Positions 1 to 6,224 of a DNA stretch of 9,463 nt are shown in pieces. Each line of letters starts with the position of its first letter. Position 1 is the stretch's first letter. The notes beneath the pieces are model-generated. The model was not told the DNA's origin. It did not search any database and saw only the letters and a list, made by a program, of their open reading frames with translations. Source of the DNA: JBDTRY01 sp039931435 (GTDB lineage Bacteria; Acidobacteriota; Thermoanaerobaculia; Gp7-AA8); NCBI GenBank assembly GCA_039931435.1, contig JBDTRY010000149.1:1-9463 (forward strand). Reading direction: 5' to 3'. The translations under genes were made by a program, and so were the position numbers.

Positions 1-2199
1 TCCGGCAAAACCCGCGTCATCACCTACCGCATCGCCTGGCTCATCAGCCATCGCAACGTCGATCCCTCCACCATCCTCGCCGTCACCTTCACGAACAAGG
101 CTGCCAATGAGATGCTGGAACGGGTCGATCGGCTTACACGGGGCCCCGGCCGCCGACCTCTCATCGGCACATTTCACTCCACCTCCCTGCGCATGCTCCG
201 CAAATACGCCGACCGCCTCGGGTTCAGCCGCTCCTTCGTCGTCTACGACACGTCCGACCAGATGACCCTCACCCGCCGCTGCATGCGCGAGCTGGCCTTG
301 TCCGACGATGCCTTTCCGCCCCGAGGAGTGTTGTCGAGGATTTCGAAAGCGAAGAACGAGCTGATCGGGCCGTCGCAGTTCCAGAAGGATTACACCGACT
401 TCTTCGGCGCGCGGGTCGGCGAGGTCTACCACCTCTACCAGAAGAAGCTCAAAGAATTCGACGCCATGGACTTCGACGATCTCATCGGCAAGTACGTGGA
501 GCTGCTCACGAAGCACGACGACGTCCGCGACGAGATCCGCCGCCGCTTCCAGCACCTCCTCATCGACGAATACCAGGACACCAACCACGCCCAGTACATG
601 CTCATCAAGGCTCTGGCCGGAGAACGAGGCGACGTCACCGCAGTCGGCGACGAGGACCAGGCCATTTACAAATTCCGCGGCGCGGACATCAACAACATCC
701 TCAACTTCGAGGCCGACTTTCCCGGCGCGAAAATCGTAAAGCTCGAACAGAACTATCGCTCGACCGGAAACATCCTCGATGCCGCCACGGGAGTGGTGGC
801 GCAGAACGTCCGGCGAAAAGGCAAGCGGCTCTTCACCGATTCCGGTGAAGGCGATCCGGTGCGCATCGTCACCTGCGAGTCCGAGCGTGAAGAAGCGGAG
901 TTCGTCGTCAACCGCATCAAGGAAATGCGCAGCTCCCGGGCCCTCGGCGAATTCGCCGTGCTCTTCCGCACCAACGCCCAGTCACGGCCCTTTGAAGAAG
1001 AATTGCTGCGGGCCAACATTCCCTACACCGTCGTCGGCGGCGTGAAGTTCTACGAGCGCGCCGAGATCAAGGACCTGCTGTCGTATCTGCGTCTGGCCAT
1101 CCGCCCGCACGACACGCCGGCCATCGAGCGGGTCATCAATGTACCTTCGCGAGGCATCGGGGCCACGACCGTGGCCGCGCTCGACGAAGCGGCAACGAGC
1201 AACGATGTCCCGCTCTGGAGTGTCATCGAAGGCGACCTGCCCTTCCTCGGGGACCGCGCACGCAAAGCCGTGCGCGAATTCCGGGAGATCGTCCGCGACC
1301 TTCAGAAGGCGTCGTCGAATTCGATTCCCGAGTTCATCGAATACGTCATGCTCCGCACCGGATACCGGCGCGTGTACGAAAACTCGCGCGATCCGCAGGA
1401 CGAGTCCCGCCTGGAGAATCTCGACGAGCTTCTGAACTCCGCCCGGGAGTTTTCCGACAACAACCCCGGAGCGCCGCTGAGCGAGTACCTGGATTCGATC
1501 ACGCTAATCTCGGACGTGGACAAATACGAACCGCAGAAGGGCGTGACCCTGATGACGCTGCATTCGGCGAAGGGGCTGGAGTTCTCGGTGGTCTTTCTGG
1601 CGGGGATGGAGGAAGGCATCCTCCCCCACTCCATCTCGCGGCAGGAAGACGACGACGTGGAGGAGGAGCGGAGGCTGTGCTACGTGGGCATGACCCGCGC
1701 CCGGCAGCTTCTGTACTGCATTCACTGCCAGACGCGGCGCATTCACGGCCAGTTCCGGGAGCAGAGCCCCTCGCCCTTCCTCGCCGAGATTCCCCGCGAA
1801 GCGAGCGAGATGGTGGCCACCTCCCGCCCGCGATCGTACGCTTCGAACTCAGGCCGCTCAGCCCCCAGCTGGCGCGAACGCTCCCTGCCGCAGCAACAGC
1901 CACGCCCCTACAGCACTCCGGCGAAACCACGCGCCGCCGACTCCACCTCGAGCGTGCTGTCGTTCTTCAAAGACTCGCCAGTAAAATTCGACCCCGCCGC
2001 CCTCCGCCCCGCCAGCGCCAAAGCGGACGGCGGCAAAAAAGAACTGACCCGCGGCGCCCGCGTCCGCCACGAGCAATTCGGCGAAGGCGTGATCCTGCGC
2101 ATCGAAGGAACGGGGGACAGCTCAAAGCTGACGGTGTATTTCGAACGGGCGGGCACGAAGAAGTTCATTGCCAAGTATGCGAAGCTGGAGCGGGTGTGA
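1..2199 (+). CDS. uvrD: UvrD/PcrA-type ATP-dependent 3'-5' DNA helicase (5' partial)
   Basis: SF1A helicase that unwinds duplex DNA from 3' single-stranded tails in repair, replication restart and clearing of stalled RNA polymerase in the cytoplasm. The frame is open from base 1 and starts inside Walker A (SGKT, residues 1-4 of the 732 visible). PcrA proteins are usually about 730-750 residues, so roughly 30 codons lie upstream of the window. Visible motifs in order: Ia TFTNKAANEM (29-38), Ib around GTFHSTSLRML (56-66), II DEYQDT (189-194), III GDEDQAIYKFRGAD (216-229), IV QNYRST (250-255), V TLHSAKGLEF (519-528) and VI YVGMTRAR (561-568). A Ser/Pro/Arg-rich linker (about 605-680) leads to a small C-terminal Tudor-like domain (683-732, GARVRHEQFGEGVILRI), which in UvrD/PcrA contacts RNA polymerase. 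That tail and the motif spacing fit UvrD/PcrA rather than Rep or RecB. All motifs seen are intact. The choice between the names uvrD and pcrA is not decidable from the sequence. Confidence 0.97.
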   Translation, partial: SGKTRVITYRIAWLISHRNVDPSTILAVTFTNKAANEMLERVDRLTRGPGRRPLIGTFHSTSLRMLRKYADRLGFSRSFVVYDTSDQMTLTRRCMRELALSDDAFPPRGVLSRISKAKNELIGPSQFQKDYTDFFGARVGEVYHLYQKKLKEFDAMDFDDLIGKYVELLTKHDDVRDEIRRRFQHLLIDEYQDTNHAQYMLIKALAGERGDVTAVGDEDQAIYKFRGADINNILNFEADFPGAKIVKLEQNYRSTGNILDAATGVVAQNVRRKGKRLFTDSGEGDPVRIVTCESEREEAEFVVNRIKEMRSSRALGEFAVLFRTNAQSRPFEEELLRANIPYTVVGGVKFYERAEIKDLLSYLRLAIRPHDTPAIERVINVPSRGIGATTVAALDEAATSNDVPLWSVIEGDLPFLGDRARKAVREFREIVRDLQKASSNSIPEFIEYVMLRTGYRRVYENSRDPQDESRLENLDELLNSAREFSDNNPGAPLSEYLDSITLISDVDKYEPQKGVTLMTLHSAKGLEFSVVFLAGMEEGILPHSISRQEDDDVEEERRLCYVGMTRARQLLYCIHCQTRRIHGQFREQSPSPFLAEIPREASEMVATSRPRSYASNSGRSAPSWRERSLPQQQPRPYSTPAKPRAADSTSSVLSFFKDSPVKFDPAALRPASAKADGGKKELTRGARVRHEQFGEGVILRIEGTGDSSKLTVYFERAGTKKFIAKYAKLERV

Positions 2200-2608
2200 A
2201 GGGGGGTACCCTGAGAACATATAGAGAGTTGAGGCATGCCCCATGAGCAGGTGCAGGCGCCGATGCGTTCTGGCTCTGCTTATGCAGACGAAGTGATCTG
2301 AGTGCTCCCTCCGATCACCCGACCCGCTCCGGCCCGGTAAGTACGGTCTGCCCCCTGAGCCCCGTCCAGCGACCGCGACTCAGCGCCTACGACGATGGCA
2401 GAACTTTGCGGCATTCGCGGGACGCGCGTCCACGAGGAACGGGGATTCTGTTCCATTGGGCGCAGAGCGTTGCCAGCGCGCGCGACCCGCTCTGGCGCCC
2501 CCACGCGACTCGGCACACGACGCTCGGCTCTGGTCATACTAGACCTTCAAAACAGGTCGCCCAACAACGAGGCCAAAAAGGCAACACAAATGAGAAGAGG
2601 AGAAACCG
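2200..2608. other. Intergenic gap of 409 bp upstream of the zinc-ribbon operon
   Basis: No reading frame here has a protein-like composition or a clear Shine-Dalgarno site. It holds an 8-bp palindrome GGGTACCC just after the helicase stop (2204-2211), a 12-bp perfect palindrome GGACGCGCGTCC (2420-2431), and a small inverted repeat GGAAC/GTTCC with a 9-nt spacer (2436-2454). No hairpin followed by a T-run is visible, so no intrinsic terminator for the upstream gene is called. The promoter of the two downstream genes should lie here. CATACT at 2535-2540 is a possible -10 box, but no matching -35 box is visible, so it is not called. Confidence 0.6.
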
Positions 2609-3562
2609 ATGGCATCATTCTGTGGCAACTGCGGGAAATCACTAGCGCCCGATGAACGATTCTGTGGAGGGTGCGGTACGGCTCAAACCACGGGGACGGA
2701 GCAACCTCCGGTGGCGCAGCAGGCGCCGTTGAAGCCAGTCCAGACTACTCCCCACTACCCGCTTGCCGCGCCGGTGAAGTCCGGCAGTTCCGCGTTGAAG
2801 ATCTTTCTGGTGATCGTCCTTCTGGCCGGCGCCGCAGTCGTGATGGCAGGAATAGGAGCGTTCTACTACGGTAAGAAGAGAGTCGCCGAGTGGCGGGAAA
2901 AGAACGGTGTGGCGGCGACCCTTCCGATTTCTGAAGCGTCCACCGGCTCGAACCGGCAATCGGCGACCTCGTCCAACGTCGGCGACGCCTTTCTTAGCAA
3001 GGAAGAGGTGGGCGCGATTGTCGGCACTCCCGTGACGTCGATCGAAATGTCCGGCAAAACAGATGCGACGTACAAGTTCGCCAATGTGATGATGGAGGCG
3101 TCCATCGAAATCGAGCGCAAAAACGACCCGTCGGACGCGATTCAGGACATGGAGGCCGCGCGGCTGGTGACACGCCGAGGCTTCGGTGGCAAGGCGGAAA
3201 CCGTTGCAGGAGTTGGAGACGATGCCCTCTATGGAGCGCTCAACGTTCTTTATGTTCGCCGCAACGACATCATACTGACCATCAGTCCCCCCAACCTGCA
3301 GTATGCCGCCAAGATGGATCAGTACAACAATATGAAGGCGCAACCGATGGGGTCGGAAGGCCAAAGAAAAGCAATGGAAGAATTTACGGAACCGATGAAG
3401 GGGGATCCCGGGATGGCAGCGCTGGCAAAACCCGACGCCATGAGCGGCGCGGTCGACATGATCACGCACTCTGCCACTGAGGTCGGTGGCGAATACGAAA
3501 CGAAAGCAAGATTGATGGCGCGACAGATGGCCGAAAAGGTGTTAGCAAAGTTGGGTTCTTGA
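2609..3562 (+). CDS. Zinc-ribbon, single-pass membrane protein with unrecognised C-terminal domain
   Basis: 317 residues. An N-terminal zinc ribbon (Cys5, Cys8, Cys19, Cys22; FCGNCGKSLAPDERFCGGCG) is followed by a Gln/Pro/Thr-rich linker (about 25-60). One hydrophobic helix follows (about 62-87, KIFLVIVLLAGAAVVMAGIG) and ends in a basic YYGKKR stop-transfer stretch. A Ser/Thr-rich spacer leads to a C-terminal domain (about 117-317) that begins AFLSKEEVGAIVGTPVTSIE. That opening resembles extracytoplasmic domains of the DUF3558 kind (leucine, acidic pair, then a GxPV turn), but I do not firmly recognise the family. The C-terminal domain contains no cysteine. The likely topology is ribbon inside and C-terminal domain outside. 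ATG 2609 is preceded by GAGGAG (2597-2602) with a 6-nt spacer, a strong ribosome binding site that fixes the start. The next gene begins 30 bp downstream and repeats the ribbon/TM layout, so the two are probably co-transcribed. Function unknown. Confidence 0.86.
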   Translation: MASFCGNCGKSLAPDERFCGGCGTAQTTGTEQPPVAQQAPLKPVQTTPHYPLAAPVKSGSSALKIFLVIVLLAGAAVVMAGIGAFYYGKKRVAEWREKNGVAATLPISEASTGSNRQSATSSNVGDAFLSKEEVGAIVGTPVTSIEMSGKTDATYKFANVMMEASIEIERKNDPSDAIQDMEAARLVTRRGFGGKAETVAGVGDDALYGALNVLYVRRNDIILTISPPNLQYAAKMDQYNNMKAQPMGSEGQRKAMEEFTEPMKGDPGMAALAKPDAMSGAVDMITHSATEVGGEYETKARLMARQMAEKVLAKLGS

Positions 3563-3592
3563 GCGGTTGAACAACCTAAATGGGGAGAATCC

Positions 3593-4858
3593 ATGGACAA
3601 ACTGTGTACATCATGCGGGAAACCACTGCAGCCGGATCAGGCCTTCTGCAATCATTGCGGCACTGCATGGACCTCGGGGGCGCAAGGAGTACCGAACGCT
3701 TCCGGTCCGGCAGCCGGGCCCCCTCCGGTTGTGGCTGCACGACCAGCCGGAAAGGGCCCGGGCAAACTCCTGCTGGTCCTCCTCCTCCTCATGGTTGTGG
3801 CTGCTGGAGTTGCAGGATGGCTCCTCCTAGGCCGTCGGGCCACACGATCCATCGTCATGACATCCTCTTCTTCCTCGCGAACGACCACTACGGGAGCACC
3901 TCTCCCGCCTGGGCAGACGGCACCGACCACTACTGAGGCGGCGGCGAAGCCCCCAGGATTGCAACAAGCTCTGACGGGGCACACGAAGAAAGTCACCGCG
4001 CTCGCGTTTTCGCCTGATGGCAAGACCCTTTTCAGCGCCAGCAACGATGGAACGGTGAAGGCGTGGGATCCGCAGGCTGGTACCCTGAAGCAAACGCACG
4101 AAGAGCCGGGTACCGAAGTCCATGCCATCGCGTTTGCCGCTGACAGCAGCTTCCTCGCTTTGGGAGCGGTGGGAGAAAATGGACACGGATACATAGCGCT
4201 CGTAAGCAACGGCCCCGCAGGCCTGGGCCCAACTAGCCGCAAGATCCCTGAGGACAACGTCAATGGGCTTGCTTTGTCACCCGATCACAACACGCTGGCC
4301 GTCGGAAATGACACCTATAACGTGGTCAAGATGTGGGACACCAACTCGGGAGCGTTGAGAACGCTCGAGGGAAGGGATAGCTCCATAAATGCAGTGGCCT
4401 TCTCTCCTGACGGCAAGAGTCTTGCGGGCGGCGGAGTGGGCTACCCGGTGACGATCTGGAACGTGGCGACCGGTCAGATGAAGCAGCTCACCGGACACAC
4501 AAGCGACATCTACGGAGTTGCCTTCTCGGTGAATGGCCAGACCCTGGCCAGCGCGAGCCGAGACGGATCGGTCAAGCTGTGGGATCTTCGCACGGACAGT
4601 CTCATCCGGACGCTCGGAAAAGACGAAGCGAATGGTGACGCCGTCACCTTCTCGAACGATGGGAAGACCGTGGCCGTCACGTTAGGGGAAGATGTAAAAC
4701 TGTGGAACGTGCAGACTGGTACCCTCGAGCAGGCGATAACCGGTGAGGCGGGGTCGCCCGCTGTCGAAGTCCTCGTCTTCGCGCCAGATGACAAAACGAT
4801 CGCAACCGGCTACATGGACGGTAGCGTGAAGATCTGGAGCGTCGATCGAGCAAAGTGA
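3593..4858 (+). CDS. Zinc-ribbon, membrane-anchored WD40 beta-propeller protein
   Basis: 421 residues. An N-terminal zinc ribbon (Cys5, Cys8, Cys19, Cys22; LCTSCGKPLQPDQAFCNHCG) is followed by an Ala/Pro/Gly-rich linker. One hydrophobic helix (about 58-80, LLLVLLLLMVVAAGVAGWLL) ends in GRRATR. A Ser/Thr/Pro-rich stalk (about 89-120) leads to seven WD40-type repeats at about 127-169, 171-215, 218-260, 261-301, 302-342, 343-384 and 385-421. Best repeats are 1 (LTGHTKKVTALAFSPDGKTL, then VKAWD) and 5 (HTSDIYGVAFSVNGQTLASA, then VKLWD); repeat 2 is degenerate. Seven blades make one closed propeller, normally a protein-binding scaffold. With one membrane helix the ribbon should face the cytosol and the propeller the periplasm or exterior. 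No enzyme domain is present, so a scaffold or sensor role is inferred. ATG 3593 follows GGGGAG (3582-3587) with a 5-nt spacer. It is 30 bp after a gene with the same N-terminal design, so operon partnership is likely. Confidence 0.94.
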   Translation: MDKLCTSCGKPLQPDQAFCNHCGTAWTSGAQGVPNASGPAAGPPPVVAARPAGKGPGKLLLVLLLLMVVAAGVAGWLLLGRRATRSIVMTSSSSSRTTTTGAPLPPGQTAPTTTEAAAKPPGLQQALTGHTKKVTALAFSPDGKTLFSASNDGTVKAWDPQAGTLKQTHEEPGTEVHAIAFAADSSFLALGAVGENGHGYIALVSNGPAGLGPTSRKIPEDNVNGLALSPDHNTLAVGNDTYNVVKMWDTNSGALRTLEGRDSSINAVAFSPDGKSLAGGGVGYPVTIWNVATGQMKQLTGHTSDIYGVAFSVNGQTLASASRDGSVKLWDLRTDSLIRTLGKDEANGDAVTFSNDGKTVAVTLGEDVKLWNVQTGTLEQAITGEAGSPAVEVLVFAPDDKTIATGYMDGSVKIWSVDRAK

Positions 4859-4891
4859 ATTTCGTTCGAGCAGAGGAGGAGCACCTATTTT

Positions 4892-4943
4892 CGGTCAGGT
4901 CGGAAGTTAGAAGTAAGAAAGGCTTTCAGTTTCGACCTGACCG
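4892..4943 (+). terminator. Long-stem hairpin downstream of the WD40 gene (possible terminator or processing site)
   Basis: CGGTCAGGTCG (4892-4902) pairs perfectly with CGACCTGACCG (4933-4943), 11 bp. The stem extends inward to about 14 bp through one G-U and two A-U pairs. The loop is about 24 nt and carries a GAAAG/CTTTC self-complementary core. It starts 33 nt after the WD40 stop codon. No uninterrupted T-run follows (the next bases are GCTGACGTTCTTCATCC), so it is not a textbook intrinsic terminator. It could protect a 3' end or be a repeat end. Confidence 0.4.
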
Positions 4944-4970
4944 GCTGACGTTCTTCATCCTATTGATTGT

Positions 4971-5000
4971 CCGGTCTCACCAAAACTTGTCACAGACCGG
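4971..5000. repeat. Short inverted repeat CCGGTCT/AGACCGG
   Basis: CCGGTCT (4971-4977) and AGACCGG (4994-5000) are perfect complements with a 16-nt spacer. The GACCGGC core also occurs at 4939-4945 in the right arm of the neighbouring hairpin, so the left arm here could pair with either copy. No function is known. Confidence 0.45.
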
Positions 5001-5156
5001 CGGGAAATTTGTTTGTATGTGGGTCGTCTGCCCGTCGTCACAGCTCCGGCATCAAACTCGAGAGACGTCGACGTTCGCGTCACCGCCGCCGCCGAACCTG
5101 GTTGCCTGACGGGCCTACCATTTTTTGAGGCGATCTCCTTGAGCGCATCGATATCC

Positions 5157-5936
5157 ATGTGGCCTGATCCCCAAAAACTGATCCAAATCATATGCGAGTC
5201 TAAGGCCTCGAGACGAGGCAGGAGGACTCGCTACGGGCACCGGCGCATCACCGAGGAGCTTCGCTCGGCGGGCTGGATCGTGAACGGGAAATTCGTTCGT
5301 CGCATCTGCGCCGAGGAAGGCTTGAAGATCGTGCCTAAAGCACACAAGCGGCGCCGCATGGGCGGCTCAGGGACGAGCAGGATGGTGGCCGGGCGAAAGA
5401 ACCACGTCTGGAGCTACGACTTCGTGTTCGATCAGCTCGAAAGCGGACGGCAGTTGAAGATCCTTCCCGTGGTGGACAACTACACGCGCGAGTGTCTGGC
5501 CATTCTCGTGGCTCACAACATCACGGCCCGGGATGTCATCGAGCTGCTGGAACGATTGATCTCCGAGTATGGGCCACCCGAGTTTCTGCGCTCAGACAAC
5601 GGGCCGGAGTTCATCGCCCGCCAGCTCCGACAGTGGCTCGCCTCGCGGAAGATCGCCACGGACTTCATCGAGCCGGGCAGCCCCTGGCAGAATGCTTTCA
5701 GCGAATCGTTCAACAGCCGGTTCCTCGACGAGTTGCTCAATGCCGAGGTCTTCACCTCACTGCTGGAGGCGCGCCTGCTCATCGAGGAGCATCGCCTCTA
5801 CTACAATACGATGCGTCGTCACTGCTCGCTCGGATATCTCACTCCCCGCGAGTTCGCATTGCTTCCGGAGAGACGAAAGACAAAAGCTTCAGGGAAGGAG
5901 AAAACAAAAACCGCGGACGCCAACCGCGCCGCCTGA
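5157..5936 (+). pseudogene. IS3-family OrfB transposase, 5'-truncated (integrase catalytic core intact)
   Basis: The homologous part runs from about RYGHRRITEELRSAGW (5220) to the stop. It has the HTH-like RYGHRRI...VNGKFVRRI...EEGLK segment and the rve-type integrase core. Its DDE residues, numbered from ATG 5157, are Asp88 (WSYDF), Asp147 (RSDNGPEF) and Glu183 (NAFSESFN), with 35 residues between the last two as in D,D(35)E enzymes. The C-terminal YNTMRRHCSLGYLTP motif is intact, followed by a Lys-rich tail. The normal OrfB N-terminal 50-60 residues and all of OrfA are missing; residues before about 5200 are translated terminal repeat, not transposase. The frame is open back to an ATG at 5013, with no homology. 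The core could still be translated but would lack the OrfA DNA-binding part made by frameshifting in this family. Convergent with the large minus-strand gene. Confidence 0.9.
5160..5174 (+). repeat. IS left terminal inverted repeat
   Basis: TGGCCTGATCCCCAA matches the reverse complement of 5971-5985 at 14 of 15 positions, with one C/G difference at base 5. An ATG at 5157-5159 lets the transposase frame read through this repeat, which explains the non-homologous residues MWPDPQKLIQII before the real domain. Confidence 0.82.
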
Positions 5937-5970
5937 ACGTCAACCGACTCTCATTGCAACTGGTACGAAA

Positions 5971-5985
5971 TTGGGGATCACGCCA
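5971..5985 (-). repeat. IS right terminal inverted repeat
   Basis: TTGGGGATCACGCCA lies 34 bp after the transposase stop, the usual place for an IS3 right end, and pairs with 5160-5174. It is followed directly by a second, similar copy of its outer part (GGGATCACG at 5986-5994). Confidence 0.8.
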
Positions 5986-5994
5986 GGGATCACG
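5974..5994. repeat. Direct repeat GGGATCACG at the IS right boundary
   Basis: GGGATCACG occurs at 5974-5982 inside the right terminal repeat and again at 5986-5994 just outside it, 12 bp apart. Either the IS end is duplicated, or the element inserted next to a sequence that resembled its own end. Confidence 0.6.
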
Positions 5995-6125
5995 TCGCTA
6001 CCATGAAATGACTCGATCGGTACGGGTTCGGTGGGTATAGGTTGCGCGAACACCACGGCAACGGATGCGAGAAACCACACAATACCCAAGCCACACTCCG
6101 CATAGATTCCGTCGAATTTGGTCAT
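5986..6125 (-). pseudogene. Possible 5' fragment of a small exported or membrane protein gene cut by the IS
   Basis: A minus-strand frame from ATG 6125 reads MTKFDGIYAECG, then a hydrophobic stretch GLGIVWFLASVAVVFA, then QPIPTEPVPIESFHGSD before running into the IS right end. VFA followed by QP looks like a signal-peptidase I site, although the N-terminus has little positive charge. No Shine-Dalgarno site is visible upstream. It lies 99 bp downstream of the nuclease-helicase stop on the same strand. Joining 5986 to 5159 keeps the frame and continues into MDIDALKEIASKNGRP up to a stop at 4955. That fits a gene of roughly 115 codons split by the IS, but the match could be chance. The protein is not recognised. 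The remaining bases 6126-6224 show no supported feature. Confidence 0.3.
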
Positions 6126-6224
6126 TTCGAAATCGATACTAACGCAGTTACAGACGATCCAAGCGTTCGCGCTGTTCTTCGCCGCCGGTCATGAACGTTT
6201 CCATCCCGAGCAGTACGTTTAACC

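Larger units (their letters stand above)
4859..5159. other. Gap of 301 bp between the WD40 gene and the IS element
   Basis: No plus-strand gene is convincing here. The stretch holds two inverted repeats (4892-4943 and 4971-5000), heptad-like repeats GAAGTTA GAAGTAA at 4903-4916, and a 10-bp palindrome ACGTCGACGT near 5074. On the minus strand a frame open from the IS boundary runs to a stop at 4955. It begins MDIDALKEIASKNGRP, has fairly G/C-ending codons, and may be the downstream half of a gene split by the IS. Confidence 0.5.
5160..5985 (+). mobile_element. Internally deleted IS3-family element (IS407-group-like), 826 bp
   Basis: Bounded by TGGCCTGATCCCCAA (5160-5174) and TTGGGGATCACGCCA (5971-5985). 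These match 14 of 15 bases as inverted repeats and have the TG...CA ends usual for IS3 elements. Between them is only the 3' part of an orfB transposase, beginning about 40 bp inside the left end. Full IS3-family elements are usually about 1.2-1.3 kb with orfA and orfB, so about 400-450 bp (orfA and the orfB 5' end) appear lost by internal deletion while both ends remain. The flanking tetranucleotides CATG (5156-5159) and GGGA (5986-5989) are not a target-site duplication, so the exact right boundary or later rearrangement is uncertain. Without a complete transposase it should move only if helped in trans. Confidence 0.85.

Noticed and set aside
1677..2246. 189-codon plus-strand frame in another phase over the UvrD C-terminus
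   Set aside because: Arg/Pro/His-rich composition typical of an out-of-phase reading of GC-rich coding DNA.
2236..2301. Tiny frame MPHEQVQAPMRSGSAYADEVI after the helicase gene
   Set aside because: The purine-rich stretch is too close to the ATG to act as a ribosome site, the product is only 21 codons, and there is no family resemblance.
2549..2555. GCCCAAC, fitting the RYYYAAC core of integron attC sites
   Set aside because: No partner GTTRRRY core at a proper distance and no integrase; a 7-mer of this degeneracy is common.
2395..2655. Plus-strand frame of 86 codons with SALVILDLQN, recalling the start of isochorismatase-like hydrolases
   Set aside because: The motif sits late in the frame, nothing after it fits the family, and the frame overlaps the well-supported start at 2609.
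2642..3469. 275-codon minus-strand frame opposite the first zinc-ribbon gene
   Set aside because: His/Arg-rich shadow. The plus strand has the zinc ribbon, the membrane helix and a strong ribosome site.
5107..5129. TGACGGGCCTACCATTTTTTGAG, loosely like an IS3-type terminus
   Set aside because: No matching opposite end was found, and a better-supported IS end begins at 5160.
6148..6204. 18-codon minus-strand frame METFMTGGEEQRERLDRL after the nuclease-helicase stop
   Set aside because: Too short, with no clear ribosome site and no recognised relative.
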